From Diaphorobacter caeni (lineage in GTDB: Bacteria > Pseudomonadota > Gammaproteobacteria > Burkholderiales > Burkholderiaceae_C), in assembly GCF_015354245.1 (NCBI RefSeq), contig NZ_JADKYZ010000004.1, positions 310,001-374,000 on the forward strand: DNA of 64,000 nucleotides, read 5' to 3'. The notes beneath the pieces are model-generated. The model worked only from the letters and a program-made list of their open reading frames with translations, was not told the origin of the DNA and searched no databases. Positions 25,915 through 37,069 of the stretch are shown here, in pieces (the stretch's first letter is position 1; each line of letters begins with the position of its first letter). A program made the position numbers and the translations under genes.

Positions 25915-26216
25915 GAAGTCTTCGTAGAAGAGGAAGCGGATGAAGAGGAGGAAGGCGGCGGCACATGTCGCGAGAACAGCCGCGTCGCACGCGGTGGCTC
26001 CTGCGGCACTGGATCGTGCCCTCCGTCACACCAGGGATGACAGCGCGCAAGCCGGGCGATCGTCAGATAGCTGCCGCCTGCTGCACCATGTATTTCCAAA
26101 GCCTCGAGAGCATAAACCGAACAGGTGGGCTCGAAACGGCAAGCCGAGCCCAGCCAAGGGCTAAGCAGCAGCCGATAGCCGCGCACCAGCGCCATGAGTG
26201 CGTTGCGCACGATCAT
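25911..26216 (-). CDS. yidD: Membrane protein insertion efficiency factor YidD
   Basis: 101 residues. The family core [31 protein letters not shown] and [13 protein letters not shown], with conserved Cys residues, fills positions 14-71. The C-terminal tail is unusual: [19 protein letters not shown], a Ser-rich stretch beyond the typical end. It overlaps rnpA upstream and yidC downstream by 4 bp each. Confidence 0.93.
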   Translation of the reverse strand: MIVRNALMALVRGYRLLLSPWLGSACRFEPTCSVYALEALEIHGAAGGSYLTIARLARCHPWCDGGHDPVPQEPPRATRLFSRHVPPPSSSSSASSSTKTS

Positions 26217-26737
26217 GGATTCTCCCCGGAGGCTTTTTGCGCCTTGGGGCCTTTCGGACTTTTCTGCGGCCGCACGGCATAGGCGAAGAGCTGCCTGAGC
26301 TCGTCGCGCACGGCGGCCTTCAGAGCGTCGGATGTGGCGCTCGGAAACTGCTTGCGGTCGAAGGTGGAGCGCAGACGCACCACATGCGCCGCCACGGGCA
26401 GCTGCGACTCGAAGTCGGCACCCGCCACATAGATCTGGCGCTTGATGGCGTTGCGCGTGACGGCGCGACGCGCCCAGCGCTTGGGCACCATCGCGCCGAG
26501 CCAGGGGCCTGCGTTTTCGTGCGCCGCAACGACAAACAGGGCCTGCGCGGCGTGCTGCTCGCGCGGCACGCTGCCAGACCCGTCTGACGATTGGCTTGTT
26601 TCTTCGGCCAGAGCCTTGGGGGTTTCACCGTCCGGCAGCACCAGACCCAGTCGATGCAGGGCGAAGTGCGGTGTGCGGGAAACAGTTCCACCCGCCATGG
26701 CAGCCTGAAACTGGGGGCGGGTTTTCAACCGGTGCAT
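26213..26737 (-). CDS. rnpA: Ribonuclease P protein component RnpA
   Basis: 174 residues from the ATG at 26737 ([17 protein letters not shown]); the open frame extends upstream, but this is the family start. The signature [24 protein letters not shown] contains the conserved RNxxKR basic core. An insertion of about 25 residues ([17 protein letters not shown]) between strands and a Lys/Pro-rich C-terminal tail ([16 protein letters not shown]) make it longer than the usual ~120. It binds RNase P RNA and matures tRNA 5' ends. Confidence 0.92.
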   Translation of the reverse strand: MHRLKTRPQFQAAMAGGTVSRTPHFALHRLGLVLPDGETPKALAEETSQSSDGSGSVPREQHAAQALFVVAAHENAGPWLGAMVPKRWARRAVTRNAIKRQIYVAGADFESQLPVAAHVVRLRSTFDRKQFPSATSDALKAAVRDELRQLFAYAVRPQKSPKGPKAQKASGENP

Positions 26738-26827
26738 AAGCGCCAAAGCAACGCCCTGCGCGGATTGGAGGGACTTGCAACCGGGGCTTGGCATCGCGAG
26801 GAGCCAAACCCATCAGTCAGCAAGACC

Positions 26828-26962
26828 TCAGACAGCCAGACGCTTGCGGCCCTTGGCGCGGCGAGCGTTGATGACGGCGCGGCCGCCACGAGTCTTCATG
26901 CGGACCAGGAAACCGTGGGTACGTGCGCGGCGGGTCTTGGAAGGCTGGTATGTGCGTTTCAT
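26828..26962 (-). CDS. rpmH: 50S ribosomal protein L34
   Basis: 44 residues: [19 protein letters not shown], then [20 protein letters not shown] and RLAV. This is the full L34 sequence and is too short for most length cut-offs. AAGGA precedes the ATG by 10 bases. It is the first gene of the leftward origin-flanking operon rpmH-rnpA-yidD-yidC. Confidence 0.97.
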   Translation of the reverse strand: MKRTYQPSKTRRARTHGFLVRMKTRGGRAVINARRAKGRKRLAV

Positions 26963-27250
26963 GATTCAAAATTCCTTGATAGTTCAGTTACAGGCCCGGC
27001 TTCGATCGGCCGATCAGCCCGCCAGACATCCCCAAGCAAATCACTCCGTACTCAAAGAGCAAAATGGTTCACCCGGGCTGGATCACCCTGAACGGGTTCA
27101 GGGAAACCGGCGATTATTGCAGGCTTGAAAGAATCTTGCAATCCCCGGGAATTGTCGTATTTTTACGCAACGGCGCACGAATTTGCCAACCAGATCGCAC
27201 CAGAACGGTGAATAGACATGAGGAAGATGTGTGGGTGATGTGCGGAGAAA

Positions 27251-27280
27251 TTGTGGATAACTCCGCGCGGAAGGTACAAT
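27251..27280 (+). promoter_or_regulatory. dnaA promoter with an overlapping DnaA box
   Basis: TTGTGG (27251-27256) and TACAAT (27275-27280) form a -35/-10 pair with 18-bp spacing, about 48 bp ahead of the dnaA ATG. The perfect DnaA box TTGTGGATAA (27251-27260) covers the -35. This would let DnaA repress its own gene, as known in other bacteria. Confidence 0.6.
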
Positions 27281-27301
27281 GGGGGTCCTTCAATGTTCCT
27301 C

Positions 27302-27311
27302 CTATCCACAA
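27302..27311 (+). promoter_or_regulatory. Second DnaA box
   Basis: CTATCCACAA, one mismatch from TTATNCACA, in the dnaA leader 17 bp before the start codon. Confidence 0.5.
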
Positions 27312-27327
27312 CTAGAATTCCCCTGAA

Positions 27328-28752
27328 ATGATTGAGGAACCTTCCAACACCGCCCACGACGAGTCCGGCTCCGACGCCGGGCAAGGCCTGTGGCAGGCAT
27401 GCGTGGAGCAGCTCTCTCAGGAGCTGCCAGAGATGCAGTTCAACACCTGGATCAAACCACTCGCAGCCAAGGTGGAGCCCGACCTCTCCAAGGTCACCCT
27501 GTTCGTGGCCAACCGCTTCAAGCTCGATTGGATCCGTGCGCAGTACGCGGGTCGCATTTCCGCCATACTGGAAGGCCTGTACGGCCAGCCCATTCCACTG
27601 GAGTTGGCGCTCGCTCAGCGTGAAAGCGTTGTCCGCAAATACATTCCGCCCCAGCCAGTGGCCCAGGCGGAACCCGTTGCCGCGCCCGAACCCGCCGCCA
27701 GCGCCGCCGAGGACAATGGCTCCGGCCCGTTCCGCTCGCGCCTGAATCCCGCCCTGACTTTCGACTCGCTGGTCGAAGGTACCGCCAACCGCATGGCCCG
27801 CTCCGCCGCCATGCACGTCGCCGCGTCGCCCGGACATCTCTACAACCCGCTGTTCATCTATGGCGGTGTGGGTCTCGGCAAGACCCACTTGGTGCACGCC
27901 GTGGGCAACAAGCTGCTGGCCGACAAGCCGGACGCCAAAGTTCTCTACATTCACGCCGAGCAGTTCGTCTCGGATGTGGTTAAGGCCTACCAGCGCCGCA
28001 CCTTCGACGACTTCAAGGCCCGCTACCACTCGCTCGATCTGCTGCTGATCGACGACGTGCAATTTTTTGCGAACAAGGACCGCACGCAGGAAGAATTCTT
28101 CAACGCGTTCGAGGCCCTGCTCGCCAAGAAGAGCCACATCGTGATGACGTCGGACACCTACCCCAAGGGACTGGCCAACATCCACGAGCGTCTGGTCTCG
28201 CGCTTTGACTCCGGTCTCACCGTGGCCATCGAGCCGCCCGAGCTGGAAATGCGCGTCGCGATCCTGATCAACAAGGCCCGTGCCGAGAACGCGGACATGC
28301 CCGAAGAAGTGGCCTTCTTCGTCGCCAAGAACGTGCGCTCCAACGTGCGCGAGCTCGAAGGCGCGCTGCGCAAGATCCTGGCCTATTCGCGCTTCAACCA
28401 GAAGGAAGTGTCGATCCAGCTCGCCCGCGAGGCGCTGCGTGATCTGCTGTCGATCCAGAATCGCCAGATTTCGGTGGAAAACATCCAGAAGACGGTGGCC
28501 GACTACTACAAGATCAAGGTCGCCGACATGTACAGCAAGAAGCGCCCCGCGAGCATCGCCCGCCCGCGCCAGATCGCGATGTACCTGGCCAAGGAGCTCA
28601 CGCAGAAGAGCCTGCCCGAGATCGGGGAGCTGTTCGGCGGGCGCGACCACACGACCGTGCTGCACGCGGTGCGCAAGATCGCCGGCGAGCGTCAGCAGCT
28701 CACCGAACTCAACCAGCAGCTGCACGTGCTGGAACAGACGCTCAAGGGGTAA
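27328..28752 (+). CDS. dnaA: Chromosomal replication initiator DnaA
   Basis: 474 residues. Domain I ([24 protein letters not shown]) is followed by a Pro/Ala-rich linker at about 105-135, an AAA+ domain (Walker [10 protein letters not shown] near 179-187, Walker [11 protein letters not shown] near 239-246) and the DNA-binding domain with the signature [15 protein letters not shown] near 438-452. It opens the origin and autoregulates. Good spacing to the promoter described at 27251. Confidence 0.98.
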   Translation: MIEEPSNTAHDESGSDAGQGLWQACVEQLSQELPEMQFNTWIKPLAAKVEPDLSKVTLFVANRFKLDWIRAQYAGRISAILEGLYGQPIPLELALAQRESVVRKYIPPQPVAQAEPVAAPEPAASAAEDNGSGPFRSRLNPALTFDSLVEGTANRMARSAAMHVAASPGHLYNPLFIYGGVGLGKTHLVHAVGNKLLADKPDAKVLYIHAEQFVSDVVKAYQRRTFDDFKARYHSLDLLLIDDVQFFANKDRTQEEFFNAFEALLAKKSHIVMTSDTYPKGLANIHERLVSRFDSGLTVAIEPPELEMRVAILINKARAENADMPEEVAFFVAKNVRSNVRELEGALRKILAYSRFNQKEVSIQLAREALRDLLSIQNRQISVENIQKTVADYYKIKVADMYSKKRPASIARPRQIAMYLAKELTQKSLPEIGELFGGRDHTTVLHAVRKIAGERQQLTELNQQLHVLEQTLKG

Positions 28753-28924
28753 TTCGATCCGTGATGAATTGCCATGAAATTTGTTTCAGATCGCAGGCAA
28801 AATGCCATGTGGGGCGAACGGGCCGGGCTCTTGAGAGGGAGCAAGCCCCAACCATGCACTCGAATCGCCCCGCCACGTTTTTCGCATTTCTTTTTGCACA
28901 CCAAAACCAACCAAGGTTGAAGAC

Positions 28925-30031
28925 ATGATTGTCCTGAAGGCAACACAAGACAAGGTCCTCGCAGTATTGCAATCGGTGTCCGGCATCGTCGAACGCCGTC
29001 ACACTCTGCCCATCCTGGCGAACGTGCTGATCCGCAAGACCGGAAATGCCCTGCAGCTCACCACCAGCGATCTGGAAATCCAGATCCGCACCACCGCCGA
29101 GCTCGGCGGCGACACGGGCGAGTTCACCACCACGGTCGGCGTGCGAAAGGTCATCGACATCCTGAAGACCATGCCCTCGGACCAGACCGTGAGCCTGGAG
29201 ACCAGCCAGAACAAGCTCATCCTCAAGGGTGGCAAGAGCCGCTTCACGCTGCAGTCCCTGCCCGCCGAGGACTTCCCGCTGGTGCAGGAAGCCGCCGGTT
29301 TCGGCCCCGCGTTCAGCGTGCCGCAGAAGGTGCTCAAGAACCTGATGGGTCAGGTCTCCTTCGCGATGGCCGTGCAGGACATCCGCTACTACCTCAACGG
29401 CATCCTGTTCGTCGCCGAAGGCAACACGCTGAGCCTCGTGGCCACCGACGGCCACCGCCTCGCGTTCTCGTCGGCCACGCTGGACGTGGAAGTGCCCAAA
29501 CAGGAAGTGATTCTGCCGCGCAAGACCGTGCTCGAGCTGCAGCGCCTGCTGTCGGATGCCGACGGCGCCATCGAGATGCAGTTCGCCAACAACCAGGCCA
29601 AGTTCTCGTTCGGCGGCATGGAGTTCGTCACCAAGCTGGTCGAAGGCAAGTTCCCCGACTACAACCGCGTGATCCCCAAGAACCACAAGAACAGCATCAC
29701 GCTCGGCCGCGCACCACTGCTGGCCAGCCTGCAGCGCACCGCCATCATGACCAGCGACAAGTTCAAGGGCGTGCGCCTGAACCTCGAACCCGGTCTGCTG
29801 CGCGTGGCCTCCAACAACGCCGAGCAGGAAGAGGCCGTGGACGAGCTCGACATCGACTACGGCGGTGACACCATCGAGATCGGCTTCAACGTGAGCTACC
29901 TGATCGACGCGCTCACCAACATGAGCCAGGACATGGTCAAGGTCGACCTGTCGGACAACAACAGCTCCGCGCTGCTGACCATCCCCGACAACGATCACTT
30001 CAAGTACGTGGTGATGCCGATGCGCATCTGA
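28925..30031 (+). CDS. dnaN: DNA polymerase III beta subunit (sliding clamp)
   Basis: 368 residues. It begins MIVLKATQDKVLAVLQSVSGIVERRHTLPILANVL and ends with the canonical PMRI. Three repeated clamp domains are visible through DLEIQIR, LVATDGHRLAFSSATL and the SYLIDAL region. The ring-shaped dimer tethers Pol III to DNA. It lies 172 bp after dnaA. Confidence 0.98.
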   Translation: MIVLKATQDKVLAVLQSVSGIVERRHTLPILANVLIRKTGNALQLTTSDLEIQIRTTAELGGDTGEFTTTVGVRKVIDILKTMPSDQTVSLETSQNKLILKGGKSRFTLQSLPAEDFPLVQEAAGFGPAFSVPQKVLKNLMGQVSFAMAVQDIRYYLNGILFVAEGNTLSLVATDGHRLAFSSATLDVEVPKQEVILPRKTVLELQRLLSDADGAIEMQFANNQAKFSFGGMEFVTKLVEGKFPDYNRVIPKNHKNSITLGRAPLLASLQRTAIMTSDKFKGVRLNLEPGLLRVASNNAEQEEAVDELDIDYGGDTIEIGFNVSYLIDALTNMSQDMVKVDLSDNNSSALLTIPDNDHFKYVVMPMRI

Positions 30032-30084
30032 CCCAAGGTTCAGGAACGCACACCGACGCACTGATCCACGCATCATTTCATCAG

Positions 30085-30118
30085 GGCTGCCATGGCTTCA
30101 CCAAGAGCGATGGCAGCC
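30085..30118 (+). terminator. Hairpin after dnaN (possible weak terminator)
   Basis: GGCTGCCAT...ATGGCAGCC with a 16-nt loop, followed by AT-rich sequence without a continuous T-run, between dnaN and gyrB. Confidence 0.45.
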
Positions 30119-30140
30119 ATTTGATCATTTGATGGACTGA

Positions 30141-32822
<2,682 letters not shown>

Positions 32823-32830
32823 TTTTTTTG

Positions 32831-32934
32831 TAGGTAGATGCAATAAGTGAGATTTCTATCGCCAATCAGAGGTAGCAACTACCTAAATCTCAAATTTGCG
32901 CCACTTACCTAAAGCCGTTTCATGCGGCTTTAGG
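32831..32934. repeat. Nested inverted repeats downstream of gyrB
   Basis: Within 100 bp after gyrB there are AGGTAG-CAA-CTACCT (a hairpin near 32870-32884) and flanking arms that also pair (AGTGAGATTT before it; AAATCTC and CACTT after it). The last element, CCTAAAGCCG-N7-CGGCTTTAGG, is a perfect 10-bp stem (32908-32934) followed by TTTCCC and probably terminates gyrB. The nested part looks like a large imperfect palindrome and could be an operator or the edge of an insertion carrying the next gene. Confidence 0.55.
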
Positions 32935-32940
32935 TTTCCC
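32908..32940 (+). terminator. Probable gyrB terminator
   Basis: Perfect 10-bp stem CCTAAAGCCG/CGGCTTTAGG with a 7-nt loop and a short T-run, 85 bp after the gyrB stop. Confidence 0.65.
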
Positions 32941-33023
32941 CTCTCACCGCTGCGGCGTTGTTTCAAATCAACGCGGAGCCGGTCTTCTCCCAAACCGCAT
33001 ATGTGTTAGTCAGGAGGCGTCTC

Positions 33024-34916
33024 ATGCGTAGTGCCGTGGAGCTGTTCGAGGAACTCAATGCAGTGGACGAATCCACCCGCATTGAAGCCAAGCGGACCAG
33101 CCAGCTGGGCAAGTCGGTCATGGAGACCGTGATCGCTTTCGCAAACGAGCCGGGGTTAAATGGCGGCCATCTGTTGCTGGGTGCAGACTGGTCTATCAAC
33201 GACAAGGGCGACACCGTCTACCGGCCCGCCGGCCTGCCAGACCCGGACAAGGTGCAAAGAGACCTAGCGTCGCAATGCGCCAGCATGCTCAACGTTACGC
33301 TGCGGCCTGAGATGCAACTGGAGACCGTAGACGGTCACACCGTGCTTGTAGTCTATGTACCCGAGGCTGACGTCACCCACAAGCCGGTCTACCTCAAGGC
33401 CACCGGCCTGCCCCGGGGCGCCTTCCGGCGTATCGGCAGTACGGACCAACATTGTGTGGACGAAGACCTCTGGGTGCTGCGCGGCGAAAGCCAACCCAGC
33501 CATGGTCCCGACACCAGTGTGCTGCCTGATGCGCGGCTGGACGACTTTGACCCTACTGCGATTGCCGCTTACCGCCGGGACCGGGCACGCATCAACCCGC
33601 AGGCCGAAGAACTAGCCTATGGTGACGAGGACATGCTCGAAGCCTTGGGCTCCTTGCGCCGTGTGGATGGCGCGCTGCAGCCCACATTGGCCGGCATCGT
33701 GCTGTTTGGCAAGCCACTGGCCCTGCGGCGAATCTTGCCCATGGTGCGCATCGACTACATCCGCGTACCCGGCAATGAATGGGTAGAAGACCCGGAAAAC
33801 CGCTTCCAGTCCATCGATATCCGCAAACCACTGCTGCTGGCCCTGCCCCAGGCCGAGGCCAGCATCATCGACGAACTGCCCAAAGGCTTCCGCCTGCCAG
33901 AAGGCCAGCTGCAAAGCGTGCAAGAGCCGATCTTGCCGCGCAAGGTCATCCGCGAAGCCCTGGCTAACGCGGCCATGCATCGCAGCTACACCGTACACAG
34001 CCCCACGCAGATCATCCGCTTCAGCAATCGCATCGAGGTGCGCAATGTGGGCTACTCACTCAAGGCGCCCGAACAGTTAGGCTCGCCGGGCTCCCGCCTG
34101 CGCAACCCGGTGATTGCTGCCGTGCTGCACGACCTGCACCTGGCAGAGGCCAAAGGCACCGGCATCCGCGCCATGCGCCGCCTGGCAACTGATGCCGGCC
34201 TCGCCGCGCCTGAGTTCCATTCCGACCGGCAAGCCAACGAGTTCAAGCTCACGCTCTTTCTGCACAACCTGCTGACTGAGGATGACCATGCCTGGTTGCG
34301 CAGCTTTGCCGGCGGGACCGTGAGCGGTGACGAAGCCAAGGCGCTGATCTACGCCCGAGAGACTGGCGCCGTGGACAACAGTGCCTGCCGAGACTTCTGC
34401 GGCCTAGACACCCTGGCGGCCAGCCACCTACTACGCCGTCTGCGCGATCGGGGGCTGCTGGACAAAGAGGGCTCTGGCAGCAGCACCTACTATGTGCTGG
34501 CCCGTGCCGACGCCGAGCCCCCCGAGCTCCCTGCCCAGCTCTCGCTGGACATCGAAACGGCGTCCACACGGGTAGCATCTGGAGTGGAGCCCCTCCCCGC
34601 CGCCGCCGGATCCGATATACCAGCATGCAACCCTGAGGTTGCAACCTTGCCGACTGAGCTTGCAACCATGCTTGCAACCCTGAGGGGCCGCACTCAGGAG
34701 GATGCCCTCCGCCAAGCTATCGTCCGCCTGTGCACCTGGGCACCGCTCACTGTGGACCAGCTTGCAACCTTGCTGGGCAAAAGCCGCAACTACCTGCGCA
34801 ACAAGCACCTGATCCCCATGGTCGGCAGCGGCCAATTGCGTTTCCGCTACCCTGAAACCGCCAAACACCCTCATCAGGCCTATGTGGCCCCGGCGGACAC
34901 GCCAGTGAAATCATGA
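33024..34916 (+). CDS. Schlafen AlbA_2-domain putative ATP-binding transcriptional regulator
   Basis: 630 residues from the ATG at 33024, preceded by AGGAGG. The N-terminal AlbA_2 domain (ESTRIEAKRTSQLGKSVMETVIAFANEPGLNGGHLLLGAD) is a predicted nucleic-acid-binding/RNase fold. The centre carries the HATPase_c_4 block typical of this family (RKVIREALANAAMHRSY, GTGIRAMRRL). The C-terminus has two winged-helix-like parts (from about 465, and again TVDQLATLLGKSRNYLRNKHLI). The DNA coding for the linker repeats TGCAACC five times. The family is common on mobile and defence islands; its place next to gyrB, alone, with palindromic DNA in front, suggests acquisition. Confidence 0.85.
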   Translation: MRSAVELFEELNAVDESTRIEAKRTSQLGKSVMETVIAFANEPGLNGGHLLLGADWSINDKGDTVYRPAGLPDPDKVQRDLASQCASMLNVTLRPEMQLETVDGHTVLVVYVPEADVTHKPVYLKATGLPRGAFRRIGSTDQHCVDEDLWVLRGESQPSHGPDTSVLPDARLDDFDPTAIAAYRRDRARINPQAEELAYGDEDMLEALGSLRRVDGALQPTLAGIVLFGKPLALRRILPMVRIDYIRVPGNEWVEDPENRFQSIDIRKPLLLALPQAEASIIDELPKGFRLPEGQLQSVQEPILPRKVIREALANAAMHRSYTVHSPTQIIRFSNRIEVRNVGYSLKAPEQLGSPGSRLRNPVIAAVLHDLHLAEAKGTGIRAMRRLATDAGLAAPEFHSDRQANEFKLTLFLHNLLTEDDHAWLRSFAGGTVSGDEAKALIYARETGAVDNSACRDFCGLDTLAASHLLRRLRDRGLLDKEGSGSSTYYVLARADAEPPELPAQLSLDIETASTRVASGVEPLPAAAGSDIPACNPEVATLPTELATMLATLRGRTQEDALRQAIVRLCTWAPLTVDQLATLLGKSRNYLRNKHLIPMVGSGQLRFRYPETAKHPHQAYVAPADTPVKS

Positions 34917-35326
34917 CCGACAAGACCTCGAGGCCCAACTGCGAGATCTGATACTTTGACCAAATGGCACCAACGTCAATTGAATCTACCAATCTGCACC
35001 GTTCCTCGCAAAGCCAGAACAGCTCGGTGCTTGCGCAATCCCCTCGCCAATTCATCACACTGAATCGCCCCGGGTTTGGCGGAGGTTGCTTGGTCGTGAT
35101 TTCTCAGCTTATGCGGTCCTTTTCCCCACTGCCATGATGCGCGCCGCACGCAAGTCGTTGATTCGCAAGTGACGGATTTCTCACGTTTTGCAGTCACCTA
35201 CAGTTGCGTGAAGTGTCTCCGCGCCCTGATGATCTTTCGACGCTGTGCAGTCACGCAATCGCGTGCGTTGCTCGTCTGGATATCGCGCCGCCCTTTGCAC
35301 GACGTCGCCCTCCCCCAAAGGCTCCC
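34917..35326. other. Gene-poor region after the AlbA_2 gene, possibly the scar of an insertion
   Basis: 410 bp with only short, unconvincing frames. The motif CACTGAATCGCCCCGGGTTT followed by GGCGGAGG (about 35057-35085) resembles the terminal sequence of some IS3-family elements, and GCAGTCAC occurs twice (35190s and 35250s). No transposase coding is left. It marks the right side of the segment that separates gyrB from the urea module. Confidence 0.35.
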
Positions 35327-36157
35327 TTACGTCGCCCAGATGCGCGGCCGGGTGCCCGGCTGGTGCCAGCACCGCATGCGCCATTCGGCCCACACGCGTT
35401 GCCACAGCAGCATCAGCGGCTCCACCACCGGCGCGAGGCCGCGCAGCACGATCATGTGCGCATTGGGCGCCGTCACTCCGGCAATCACGCCTTGCGGCAG
35501 GTCGAGCAGCATCGCGTGCGTGGCTTCGAGCAGCTGCTCGCGCAGCGTGCGCGGCAGTGCTGTGCCGCTGGCGAGGATGAGGCTGCCCATGCAGCGTGCG
35601 CCGGCCAAACCAAGGGTGCCGTTCATCAGGCGGTCGTCCTGCGCGTCGATCACGCCGCGTTCAAGAAACCGGCCCGGCCAGTCGATGTGCTGCACGAAGC
35701 GGCCCCGTTCATACGGCGCGTCGGCATGCGGCAGGCCAAACGCGGTGATGTCCCAGGCGATGAGCTGCGAGTCGGGTGCGAGGTCCAGGTGCAGCTCGTT
35801 CACCGCGTCGCAGTCGTTGTAGGCGATGGCTTCGAGCGGAAGCCATTCAAGGCGCGCGCCGGGCGCAAGCGTGATCCGGGTGCGCTGCGTGCCCTGCTGT
35901 CCGTTGTTGCGATAAAAGCGCGTGGCGCCGGGCGTGGTGATGAGGCCATGCGCGCCCTCCTGCACACGCACCGTCACGTCGAGCAGGTCACCGCCAACGA
36001 TGCCGCCCGGTGGATGGACGAGCACGTTGTGGCAGATGCGCGGGCCTTCCGGATGCAGGCTGCGCAGCACGCGCAGCGGGCCGTCGTGGCTGAAGTGCAA
36101 CCGCGTGGCGTCGTTGCGCTGCGAGTAGTCGAGATCGAGACGGGCGTGCCAGACCAT
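35327..36157 (-). CDS. ureD: Urease accessory protein UreD
   Basis: 276 residues. UreD landmarks are ATRLHFSHDGPLRVLRSLHPEG, HNVLVHPPGGIVGGDLLDV, TTPGATRFYRN and WLPLEAIAYNDC. UreD binds the urease apoenzyme first and forms the channel through which UreF/UreG deliver nickel. It is the last gene of the leftward urt operon and so is separated from ureABCEFG, which run rightward from 42611. The two operons share one control region. Confidence 0.94.
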   Translation of the reverse strand: MVWHARLDLDYSQRNDATRLHFSHDGPLRVLRSLHPEGPRICHNVLVHPPGGIVGGDLLDVTVRVQEGAHGLITTPGATRFYRNNGQQGTQRTRITLAPGARLEWLPLEAIAYNDCDAVNELHLDLAPDSQLIAWDITAFGLPHADAPYERGRFVQHIDWPGRFLERGVIDAQDDRLMNGTLGLAGARCMGSLILASGTALPRTLREQLLEATHAMLLDLPQGVIAGVTAPNAHMIVLRGLAPVVEPLMLLWQRVWAEWRMRCWHQPGTRPRIWAT

Positions 36158-36240
36158 GGGCGCTGATTAAAACATTGAAATGGAGATGTCGGAAAAGCGG
36201 CGCGGCGTCTCAGAGGACTACGCAACGATAAATGAACCAT

Positions 36241-36366
36241 GAAACTGGCGCGCTCCAGGCGAGGGCAGCCGCGCAAGGGCCGCCCCGCCGCGCTGGCTGC
36301 GCTCCCCTGCCCGAAACGCAACGCGTTTCGAGAGCGGGGGAAGACGCAAAGCGCCTCAGGGGAGTG
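36241..36366. repeat. Dispersed ~126-bp repeat, copy 1
   Basis: About 126 bp that recur at 40839-40966 with close to 90% identity and the same orientation. Shared features are GCAGCCGCGCAAGGGCCGCC, CGAAACGC-N3-GCGTTTCG (a perfect 8-bp inverted repeat, with one variant base in the loop) and a CTCAGGGG end. It lies between ureD and urtE. The structure (two adjacent hairpins, intergenic, multicopy) resembles REP/MITE-like elements. Confidence 0.8.
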
Positions 36367-36370
36367 TTCC

Positions 36371-37063
36371 TCATATCGCCACAAGCTGACGCACGCCCTT
36401 GGACTGCATCTCGTGACCGGGGCCACTGGCAATGACTTCACCGCGTTCCATGACGACGTAATGATCGGCCAGCTCTTCCGCAAAGTCGTAATACTGCTCG
36501 CACAGCAGGATCGCCATGTCGCCACGATTGGCGAGCATGCGGATCACGCGGCCGATGTCCTTGATGATGCTCGGCTGTATGCCTTCCGTGGGCTCGTCGA
36601 GGATCAATATCTGCGGCCCCGGCGCGAGTGCGCGCGCGATGGCGAGCTGCTGCTGCTGTCCGCCCGAGAGATCGCCGCCGCGCCGGTGCAGCATGGTCTT
36701 GAGCACGGGGAACAGCTCGAACAGCTCGGCAGGAACCTGCGCCCCGCCGCTCTTGTAGGCGAGCCCCATGCGCAGGTTGTCCTCCACCGACAGGCGCGAA
36801 AAAATCTCTCGGCCCTGCGGCACATAGCCCATGCCGCTGCGCGCGCGGTCATACGGCGCACGGCGCGAGATGTCCGCACCCTGCCATTCAATCCTGCCGC
36901 TCTTGATGGGCACCAGGCCCATGAGGCTCTTGAGCAGCGTGGTCTTGCCCACGCCGTTGCGGCCGAGCAGCACGGTGACCTTGCCTTTTTCCGCCTTGAG
37001 GTTCACGTCGCGCAGGATGTGCGAGCCGCCGTAGTACTGGTGCAGGTTTTCGATGTGGAGCAT
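36371..37063 (-). CDS. urtE: Urea ABC transporter ATP-binding protein UrtE
   Basis: 230 residues, LivF-like. Walker A LGRNGVGKTTLLKSLMG, signature DLSGGQQQQLAIARAL, Walker B ILILDEPTEGIQPSII. It powers the high-affinity urea importer together with UrtD. It starts 7 bp after urtD. Confidence 0.93.
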   Translation of the reverse strand: MLHIENLHQYYGGSHILRDVNLKAEKGKVTVLLGRNGVGKTTLLKSLMGLVPIKSGRIEWQGADISRRAPYDRARSGMGYVPQGREIFSRLSVEDNLRMGLAYKSGGAQVPAELFELFPVLKTMLHRRGGDLSGGQQQQLAIARALAPGPQILILDEPTEGIQPSIIKDIGRVIRMLANRGDMAILLCEQYYDFAEELADHYVVMERGEVIASGPGHEMQSKGVRQLVAI

Positions 37064-37069
37064 GGTGTG

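Larger units (their letters stand above)
26963..27327. other. Candidate chromosomal origin (oriC) between rpmH and dnaA
   Basis: 365 bp without genes, between divergently transcribed rpmH and dnaA. It holds a perfect DnaA box (27251-27260), a one-mismatch box CTATCCACA (27302-27310), an AT-rich tract near 27148-27170 and a 12-bp palindrome GATCGGCCGATC near 27004-27015. Strand bias of the flanking genes switches here. The 172 bp between dnaA and dnaN contains no DnaA box that I can find, so this is the better candidate. Only two boxes are visible, so the call stays moderate. Confidence 0.55.

Noticed and set aside
28753-28924. dnaA-dnaN spacer as the replication origin
   Set aside because: I find no DnaA box or AT-rich tract there, whereas the rpmH-dnaA gap has both.
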